Assembly (NCBI GenBank): GCA_029935705.1
Contig: JAOZJU010000003.1
Span: 1 to 58,480 of the forward strand
DNA from: Arcobacteraceae bacterium
GTDB lineage: Bacteria > Campylobacterota > Campylobacteria > Campylobacterales > Arcobacteraceae
Direction: 5' to 3'
DNA: 58,480 nt
The translations under genes and the position numbers were made by a program. Shown here piece by piece: positions 52,901 to 58,480 of the stretch (position 1 is the stretch's first letter; each line of letters starts with the position of its first letter). The notes under the pieces were generated by a model. The model worked only from the letters and a program-made list of their open reading frames with translations, did no database searches and had not been told where the DNA came from.

Positions 52901-53905
52901 TTAAAAGTAATAACCAGCTTGTATGGTAACGATATCAAAATAATCATTACGGATATAAGATAGTTTTGTTTTGATAGTATCAAAAAATCTTCGATTGAAC
53001 TCAACTTGATAAGTAAACTCATCTTCATCTATATCTTTTATGCCAGCTATAATTATCTCACTACTACCAACATCGTTAAGGTCAAATTTTAAACCAAAAA
53101 AAATATCATTTTGAAATATCAAACTATTTTGTGCTATCTTATCGCTTTTGTAGTATTCTAAAAACAGATCTATATCACTTTTGCCATAAACTCTATAGAA
53201 ACTCTTTTCATATCCTAATCCAAACTCATAAAAACTATCTAAACTATCTTTTAGAAGCTTTGTGTTGATATATTCGAGTTTAAATATATTGTCATCTATT
53301 ATTATAGTGTTATATGTCAAGTAGTTCTCTATCTTTTCATCTTTTTTTATGGCAAATGCTACATCTATGCCATCTAATAGATCTAAACTACTGCTGTATT
53401 TGATATATTTGCTTATGTTGTCGTTTTTAGATGATATGATAGTTACTATCTCATCTTCATTGTCAAAAAAATAGTTTACTGTCAAGCCATTGGTTCCTAA
53501 CTTCTTTTCTTTGTCATACTTATCCAAATCAACATTTTTGTCATTGTAGATATCGGTGATATTTGTAAGCTCCAATGCTCCCCAATACTTTATATCTCGC
53601 CCTACTTTTATATTGAAGTTTTCAAACTCTTTTTGTATATATAGTTCATTTGGTTTAAAGTAATCTTTGTTTTTATCTTCTGTATCTTCCAATCCTATAA
53701 TATTTGCTACTGCTACATAATCACCAAAAAGAGCTTTTGACTCAAACATAGCTATAAACTGTTCTTTATCTATATCATCATATATAGCAGATATAGGAGC
53801 TTTGAAGTTTTGCTCTTCGTGTTTGACAGATATCTCTCCTTTGTACGATATATCTATAGCAAAACTTGATAGAAAAAAAACCATAGTAAAAACTACTATT
53901 TTCAT
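52901..53905 (-). CDS. Outer-membrane beta-barrel protein, porin-like
   Basis: 334 residues with a signal peptide (about 1-17) and alternating amphipathic strands throughout; it ends in QAGYYF, the aromatic C-terminal signature for Bam-dependent outer-membrane insertion. FNIKVGRDIKYWGALEL is typical of the DUF1302-like barrel partners of LolA-like proteins. It follows the LolA-like gene by 3 bases. Function probably in lipid or lipoprotein export to the outer membrane, inferred from the pair. Confidence 0.75.
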   Translation of the reverse strand: MKIVVFTMVFFLSSFAIDISYKGEISVKHEEQNFKAPISAIYDDIDKEQFIAMFESKALFGDYVAVANIIGLEDTEDKNKDYFKPNELYIQKEFENFNIKVGRDIKYWGALELTNITDIYNDKNVDLDKYDKEKKLGTNGLTVNYFFDNEDEIVTIISSKNDNISKYIKYSSSLDLLDGIDVAFAIKKDEKIENYLTYNTIIIDDNIFKLEYINTKLLKDSLDSFYEFGLGYEKSFYRVYGKSDIDLFLEYYKSDKIAQNSLIFQNDIFFGLKFDLNDVGSSEIIIAGIKDIDEDEFTYQVEFNRRFFDTIKTKLSYIRNDYFDIVTIQAGYYF

Positions 53906-53908
53906 AGA

Positions 53909-54658
53909 TTATCTTTTTAATTTTCGTTTTGTAAAATCTTTTGTTGTTAGACCAACTTTTATCTGCCTATCACTCCACTTTAAGATAGTCTGTTTTTTAT
54001 TTTGTAGATTTGTCATATGAATTTTGCCCATAAGGTAGATGCCATCTATCTTTTTCCAATCACTAAAAATAGCAGTTTTTAGCAACTCATTTTTTCTATC
54101 AAAATAATCAATTCTTTTGATTAGATAACTATCTTTATCTACCCATGTTATCTGTTTGGTATAACCACTATTTTTATCTATTGGATATCTTTCACCCTTG
54201 TAGCACTTGACACCATCAAGAACTACATCTTCAAGGGTATCTTTATATTTAAATTTCTCCCATGAACTATTTGCTGTATCTTCATACGAAAACTCACTAC
54301 CCATAAATGACCCAGACTTGTTTGAACTTGCTATTCGTTTGGCTCTTTTAAGTGCTGGCAGATATAACCACTGGTCATCATCTTTGTCTATATGCTCATA
54401 AGTTAGCATCTTGGTACCCTTGACATCAGCGGGAGTTAAAAACTCTAAAAGTGATTTGTCGCCATCTTTGCCCTCTAAAATATAGGATTTTAACTTTCTT
54501 ATAGTTTTTTGGTTGCTTGCATTTATCAGTATCATAGTCATATTTGACTTACTGCTTACAAAACCATCTGTTATCTCATCACTCTTTTTTGCTACTTCTT
54601 TATTTGTAACGGCCATCAATATCACGGTCGATAAAAATATTGCGATCAAACTTTTCAT
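53909..54658 (-). CDS. LolA-like outer-membrane lipoprotein-sorting protein
   Basis: 249-residue periplasmic protein with a signal peptide (about 1-17). The segments LLEFLTPADVKGTKMLTYEH, DDQWLYLPALKRAKRI, GSFMGSEFSYED and SYLIKRIDYFDRKNELL are the classic pattern of the outer membrane lipoprotein-sorting family (LolA-like fold), distinct from LolA itself. Such proteins normally accompany an RND/MMPL-type transporter and a barrel; here the barrel is adjacent but the transporter is not. Confidence 0.85.
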   Translation of the reverse strand: MKSLIAIFLSTVILMAVTNKEVAKKSDEITDGFVSSKSNMTMILINASNQKTIRKLKSYILEGKDGDKSLLEFLTPADVKGTKMLTYEHIDKDDDQWLYLPALKRAKRIASSNKSGSFMGSEFSYEDTANSSWEKFKYKDTLEDVVLDGVKCYKGERYPIDKNSGYTKQITWVDKDSYLIKRIDYFDRKNELLKTAIFSDWKKIDGIYLMGKIHMTNLQNKKQTILKWSDRQIKVGLTTKDFTKRKLKR

Positions 54659-54675
54659 AGATTGTCCTTTTTTTT

Positions 54676-54681
54676 ATTATA
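54676..54681 (-). promoter_or_regulatory. Candidate -10 for the LolA-like gene pair
   Basis: TATAAT on the minus strand in TATGGTATAATAAA, with AAAAAAAGGACAATC leading to the ATG at 54658; a short leader is implied. Confidence 0.45.
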
Positions 54682-54742
54682 CCATAAAAAAAATAAAATT
54701 CATTAACTTATGTTAAAGATAACTCTTAATTCCAACATATCT

Positions 54743-57298
54743 TTATGACAACTTTTTTAGGATATACTCAAGTGCTTTATCTTTTGCTAATTCTATATTT
54801 TTACTATCTTTACCACCAGCTTGAGCAAAATCATCTCTACCGCCACCGCCACCGCCAACTATAGGGGCTATATCTTTTATCCAATCGCCAGCTTTTGTCT
54901 TTATGCCTTTGCATCCAGCTACCATCTTAACTGTGTCGTCACTTTTTTTCAATAAAAATACAGCCAACTTATCACAAGAGTTTTTTATCTTATCTGCTAT
55001 CAATTTTAACTCACCGCTATTTACGATATCTACTATCACTTTGACATCACCTACCATTTGTTCATTTAGCTCATGAGGAAGGTTTTGTGTATTTGATAGT
55101 TTTTGTTTTAGTTCTTTGTTTTGTAGTTTTAGTTTCTTTATGAAAGATATGGTATCTTTTGTTTTTGTCAGTTGCTGTAGTTGATCTGCCGTATCTTTTA
55201 AACTATTTGTATATCTTATCGCACTTTTGCCACATACAGCTTCTATTCGCCTAACACCAGCACTTACACCGCTCTCTTTAATGATATAAAAAGCACCGAT
55301 ATCTTTACTATTTTTGACATGAGTTCCGCCACAAAACTCTATTGAGATACCCCCAAAATTTACCACACGAACCTTATTGCCATATTTCTCACCAAACATA
55401 GCAATAGCCCCTTGCTTCTTTGCTTCATCTATATCCAAAACTTTTGTATCGTTGTTTAGGTTTGACATAATCATATGATTTACTTTTTTTTGAATAATAT
55501 CTATCTCATCTTTCATAAGAGCTTTGTCATAAGTAAAATCAAATCTGAGTCTATTTTTGTCATTTAAACTACCAGCTTGTGATACATTGTCTCCTAAAAT
55601 CTCTTTCAAAACAGCTTGAAGTAGATGTGTAGCACTGTGGTGTTTTGCAACCTCTTGTATATCTGTATCTATAGCAGTTATTATATCCCCTGTATTTATA
55701 GTTTCGTTTTCTATCTTTATCAAACTTAGATTCAACCCAAAAAAACTTCTCGTATCCAATACTTTTATCTTTTGTTCATTTTTGACAATCAAACCTTCAC
55801 TTCCTACTTGTCCACCACCATTTGCATAAAATGGTGTTTGCTCCATCATAATCCAGCACTTAGATTCTGTTTTGCTCTGTTTGATTAAAATAAAATTTTC
55901 ATCAAATATTGCTAATATCTTAGTATCTATCTTAAATTTATCAAAACCTACAAAACTATTTTTGCCTATCGTTTCAAGCACTTGTTTAAAATCACCATTT
56001 TTTTGATCTTGACTATCACCCTTCCATGACTTTTTTGCTCTTGTTTTTTGAATATTCATAAGTTTGTCAAACTCGTCTGTATTTAGTGATATATCGTAAC
56101 TCTTTAGCATATCTTGAGTCAAATCAAGAGGAAACCCGTATGTGTCATATAGCTTAAAAGCGATTTTGCTATCAAATGATTTTTGCCCTTTTGCATTTAA
56201 CTCATATTCAAAAAGTTCTATACCATTTTTTAATGTTTTGAAAAATCTCTGCTCTTCTAGTGTTATTTGTTCTTTGATAAACTCTTTTTTCTCTTTTATA
56301 GAGCTGTAGTGTGGCATAATATCTACTAGTATATCGACCAGCTTTGCCATAAAAGGTTCTTTTAATCCTAGCATATATCCATGCCTTATAGCTCGTCTTA
56401 TGATTCGTCTTGCTACATAACCTCGCCCATCTTTATCAAAAAGTATGCCATCGCCCAACATAAATGTGATAGCTCTTGTATGGTCAGCTATGACTCTAAA
56501 ACTTGCTATATTTTTTTCAGTTTTTTCTATCTTGAGCATATCTTCTATCTTGTTAATGATAGGCATAAAAAGCGAACTATCATAGTTGTTTGATACACCC
56601 TCTTTTATAGCTACGACTCTTTCAAGTCCCATTCCTGTATCTATAGATGGATTTGGAAGTAGGTTTAATTTGCCAGATTTGTCTCTGTCAAACTGCATAA
56701 ACACCAAGTTCCATATCTCAAGAAATCTATCGCCATCTCCTCCTAAATAATCCTCTTTGTCATTAAAAAGCTCTTCGCCTTGGTCGTAAAATATCTCACT
56801 ACAAGGACCACAAGCTCCTGTATCTCCCATAGACCAAAAGTTATCTTTGTCGCCTAATTTTTTGATACGACTTTTATCTATATGTTTTTGCCACAAACTA
56901 TATGCTTCTTCATCATCTATATGCACTGTAACCCAAAGTTTATCTACAGGCAGTTTAAGCTCTAAAGTTATAAACTCCCAAGCATAAGATATAGCCTCTT
57001 TTTTAAAATAATCCCCAAAAGAGAAATTGCCAAGCATCTCAAAAGCAGTATGATGCCTACTTGTGAAGCCCACATTGTCAAGGTCGTTGTGTTTGCCACC
57101 AGCTCTTAAACACAACTGACAGCTTGTGGCTTTTGGATTTTGTGGTATTGGTAGTTTGCCTGTAAATATATCTTTAAACTGAACCATACCTGCATTTGTA
57201 AACATAACTGTTGGGTCATCTGGAGACAAAGAAGCACTTGGCACTACATCGTGATATCTCTTTTTAAAAAAATTTAAAAACTGCTCTCTTATATTCAT
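54743..57298 (-). CDS. alaS: Alanyl-tRNA synthetase
   Basis: Charges tRNA-Ala and hydrolyses mis-made Ser/Gly-tRNA-Ala. The class II catalytic domain begins REQFLNFF with PTVMFTNAGMVQFKD, the editing domain has the zinc-binding HHSATHLL and CGGTHV motifs, and the C-terminal domain ends with the glycine-rich GGGGGGRDDFAQAGG. 851 residues, normal. The ATG overlaps the NUDIX stop by 4 bases. Confidence 0.97.
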   Translation of the reverse strand: MNIREQFLNFFKKRYHDVVPSASLSPDDPTVMFTNAGMVQFKDIFTGKLPIPQNPKATSCQLCLRAGGKHNDLDNVGFTSRHHTAFEMLGNFSFGDYFKKEAISYAWEFITLELKLPVDKLWVTVHIDDEEAYSLWQKHIDKSRIKKLGDKDNFWSMGDTGACGPCSEIFYDQGEELFNDKEDYLGGDGDRFLEIWNLVFMQFDRDKSGKLNLLPNPSIDTGMGLERVVAIKEGVSNNYDSSLFMPIINKIEDMLKIEKTEKNIASFRVIADHTRAITFMLGDGILFDKDGRGYVARRIIRRAIRHGYMLGLKEPFMAKLVDILVDIMPHYSSIKEKKEFIKEQITLEEQRFFKTLKNGIELFEYELNAKGQKSFDSKIAFKLYDTYGFPLDLTQDMLKSYDISLNTDEFDKLMNIQKTRAKKSWKGDSQDQKNGDFKQVLETIGKNSFVGFDKFKIDTKILAIFDENFILIKQSKTESKCWIMMEQTPFYANGGGQVGSEGLIVKNEQKIKVLDTRSFFGLNLSLIKIENETINTGDIITAIDTDIQEVAKHHSATHLLQAVLKEILGDNVSQAGSLNDKNRLRFDFTYDKALMKDEIDIIQKKVNHMIMSNLNNDTKVLDIDEAKKQGAIAMFGEKYGNKVRVVNFGGISIEFCGGTHVKNSKDIGAFYIIKESGVSAGVRRIEAVCGKSAIRYTNSLKDTADQLQQLTKTKDTISFIKKLKLQNKELKQKLSNTQNLPHELNEQMVGDVKVIVDIVNSGELKLIADKIKNSCDKLAVFLLKKSDDTVKMVAGCKGIKTKAGDWIKDIAPIVGGGGGGRDDFAQAGGKDSKNIELAKDKALEYILKKLS

Positions 57299-57873
57299 AG
57301 TTCACCTTTTTTTTCATTTAAAAACCAATAAAATGCAAACATAAGTCCAGATGTTTTGGCTTTGGTTTCATCAAATATAAATTTTTTGGCATCTTTTGTT
57401 TTTATAAACTCTAACTTGATAAACTCATCATCAATACCTCCGCCATCGTGTAGCTTCATAGTTTCATCTATATTTGCAAAATATATATGCTGTTTTGAAC
57501 CACTTACACCAACATTTGCGAAAAATGTTGTAATTTTTTGAATATTTTCAAGTGGCACCACATATCCACACTCCTCATCTATCTCTTCACTAACTATCAT
57601 ATCCAAATCAATATCTTTGTCTATGATACCAGCACACAGCTCATATGTATATTTAAAATTTTTATCAGTCATATATACAGCTGGTCGAAACTGCTTGACT
57701 ACCAAAAAGGCATCTTTTTTTGTATGATACAAAAGCACCGATACACTGTTGAAGCTTTTTACCGCCTCCCATGTCTTGTGCTTTTTGTTTTGTGTATAGT
57801 TCAATCGCATAGGTTTTATATATTTTGGATCGACTAAAGATGATTTGCTAAAGTTTGTTATATTAAAATTCAT
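57295..57873 (-). CDS. NUDIX hydrolase with degenerate Nudix box
   Basis: 192-residue nucleotide-sugar or ADP-ribose diphosphatase-like protein. The Nudix box runs from AGIID to EECGY; the core catalytic glutamates are present (SEEIDEECGY), but the box positions usually Glu (after G-x5) and Arg are Ile and Glu. The N-terminal TWEAVKSFNSVSVLLY and VVKQFRPAVY fit the ADP-ribose pyrophosphatase branch. It is cotranscribed with alaS, which it precedes. Substrate uncertain. Confidence 0.8.
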   Translation of the reverse strand: MNFNITNFSKSSLVDPKYIKPMRLNYTQNKKHKTWEAVKSFNSVSVLLYHTKKDAFLVVKQFRPAVYMTDKNFKYTYELCAGIIDKDIDLDMIVSEEIDEECGYVVPLENIQKITTFFANVGVSGSKQHIYFANIDETMKLHDGGGIDDEFIKLEFIKTKDAKKFIFDETKAKTSGLMFAFYWFLNEKKGEL

Positions 57874-57904
57874 ACACTATTATAACACATTAAGCTTAAT
57901 ATGA

Positions 57905-57910
57905 TAAAAT
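57905..57910 (+). promoter_or_regulatory. Candidate -10 for the 57930 gene
   Basis: TATGATAAAATGG, with TAAAAT 19 bases before the ATG and AAAAAGGATAAAAT as ribosome site. Confidence 0.45.
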
Positions 57911-57929
57911 GGCACAAAAAGGATAAAAT

Positions 57930-58259
57930 ATGAATAAAGAAAAGTTTGATGTAGCAGGAGCTACTGTTGATTTTTATAGATACAAGCAAGATGGATATAC
58001 TATATATGAGTTTGATACTAGCAAATCTGGACCACCAGAACCTATGGTAAATGCTATGGCAGGATTGCAACTATTGGATAAAGACTCAAAACTATCTATG
58101 ATAAACCACAAAGCTCCTGGAGGACTTTTTCCAAAAGTAGAACAAGAGTTTGATTATGAGATAAATCAATTAGATGACGGACGAGTTCAAGTGCTATTTA
58201 GCAAAAAAGTTGGCAGTGCGAACACTACAGATTTTAGTGCAAACAGTTGTGGTGGGTGA
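57930..58259 (+). CDS. DUF2249-like small protein
   Basis: 109-residue soluble protein. The segment GPPEPMVNAMAGLQLLDKD, followed by LSMINHKAPGGLFPKV and a short beta stretch (RVQVLFSKK), matches the pattern of DUF2249/TusA-like proteins (PPEP motif, then loop with HxxxPxxL), which occur beside denitrification and NO-stress genes in several bacteria. The C terminus is SCGG with a single cysteine. Divergent from the NUDIX-alaS unit. Function unknown. Confidence 0.7.
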   Translation: MNKEKFDVAGATVDFYRYKQDGYTIYEFDTSKSGPPEPMVNAMAGLQLLDKDSKLSMINHKAPGGLFPKVEQEFDYEINQLDDGRVQVLFSKKVGSANTTDFSANSCGG

Positions 58260-58368
58260 TACTCACAAACACAACTAAACAGACTATTGTTTTAACCGCT
58301 TTTATATCATACTATAACAAAACCATAAATATAGTTTAAATATGAATCTTGATATAAATAGCTGTTTT

Positions 58369-58390
58369 AAATCAATAGATTTGTTGATTT
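58369..58390. repeat. Inverted repeat near window end
   Basis: AAATCAA (58369-58375) / TTGATTT (58384-58390), 8-base spacer, followed by TATTTTATAG. It could be a weak terminator or an operator for the gene starting near 58425. The arm order (ATCAA before TTGAT) is the reverse of an Fnr site. Confidence 0.4.
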
Positions 58391-58424
58391 TATTTTATAG
58401 TTAGGGGCAAGCTAAAAAAAGAAA

Positions 58425-58480
58425 ATGAAAATGACAAATTTGCTACAAGAAAATATTGAAAATGAAACAAATAGCCAACG
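58425..58480 (+). CDS. Possible start of a truncated gene
   Basis: An ATG at 58425 (MKMTNLLQENIENE) opens a frame that is still open at the window edge; a second ATG lies at 58431. There is no clear ribosome site. The remaining sequence 58260-58424 holds only AT-rich DNA, a TATAAA at 58352-58357 and the inverted repeat at 58369-58390. Confidence 0.3.
   Translation, partial: MKMTNLLQENIENETNSQ

Noticed and set aside
1-58480. CRISPR arrays, insertion sequences and rRNA genes
   Set aside because: No regularly spaced repeats, no transposase-like ORFs and no rRNA-like sequence were seen on reading the window.

Overview
This is a compact, AT-rich stretch of chromosome from a member of the Campylobacterota (the former epsilonproteobacteria). 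The evidence is the gene content: a single-recombinase XerH gene, a MurF with membrane helices at its N terminus, a small HP0242/DUF2018-type protein next to the polyprenyl diphosphate synthase, an all-alpha dimeric dUTPase, the UbiD-like decarboxylase of futalosine menaquinone synthesis, and an epsilon-type nitrous oxide reductase cluster whose nosZ carries a C-terminal cytochrome c domain. The nos genes and the lack of obvious pathogen loci suggest a free-living, denitrifying, probably sulfur- or hydrogen-oxidising relative of Sulfurimonas, Sulfurovum or Arcobacter. The genus cannot be fixed from this window.

Layout. 1-4.3 kb: msrAB (minus strand), then a DEAD-box RNA helicase, trpF and a DnaQ-like exonuclease (plus). 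4.4-20 kb: a nitrous-oxide reduction island on the plus strand, nosZ-B-D-G-C1-C2-H-F, followed by an unusually long accessory section with four NosL-family proteins (one with two domains), a second ABC transporter of the MacB/LolCDE kind, a cysteine-rich membrane protein, a DsbD_2/TauE-like membrane protein, and finally nosL-nosY. 20-24.6 kb: pyrG-purL-carbonic anhydrase (minus). 24.6-32.4 kb: pseudopilin, glycosyltransferase-like protein and murF, then an RND transporter and a UbiD-family decarboxylase (plus). 32.4-38.8 kb: a tight ten-gene minus-strand operon containing dut, prmC, cysE, hisS, serB, a nitroreductase, a YgbA-like protein, an FmdE-like protein and two small membrane proteins. 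38.8-41 kb: luxS and an L,D-transpeptidase (plus). 41-45.1 kb: murB, DUF2018, polyprenyl synthase, a small membrane protein and a K+ channel (minus). 45.1-47.6 kb: topA and tRNA-Arg(CCT) (plus). 47.5-57.9 kb: all minus strand, with xerH, a dif-like site, priA, a pseudopilin, two small proteins, a second DEAD-box helicase, an outer-membrane protein pair, alaS and a NUDIX protein. The window closes with a DUF2249-like gene and possibly the first codons of another gene.

How it fits together. NosZ reduces N2O in the periplasm. NosG/NosH (ferredoxin-type) and NosC1/C2 (mono-haem cytochromes) are the expected electron route from menaquinol, and NosD/F/Y with the NosL proteins are expected to supply sulfur and copper for the CuZ site. 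Menaquinone synthesis is represented at 30.6 kb. A nitroreductase, YgbA-like and FmdE-like trio at 36.5-38.1 kb may add nitrosative-stress functions.

The most unusual material is the nos accessory section. Its NosL domains show graded loss of the CxxCxM metal motif, and a complete extra ABC transporter lies between nosF and nosY. Also notable are a dif-like site directly upstream of xerH, suggesting the window spans the replication terminus, a short leader ORF overlapping the pyrG start, tandem hairpins between nosZ and nosB, and a probable AUU start codon in one nosL paralogue. Function names rest on recognised motifs and gene order; no database search was possible.
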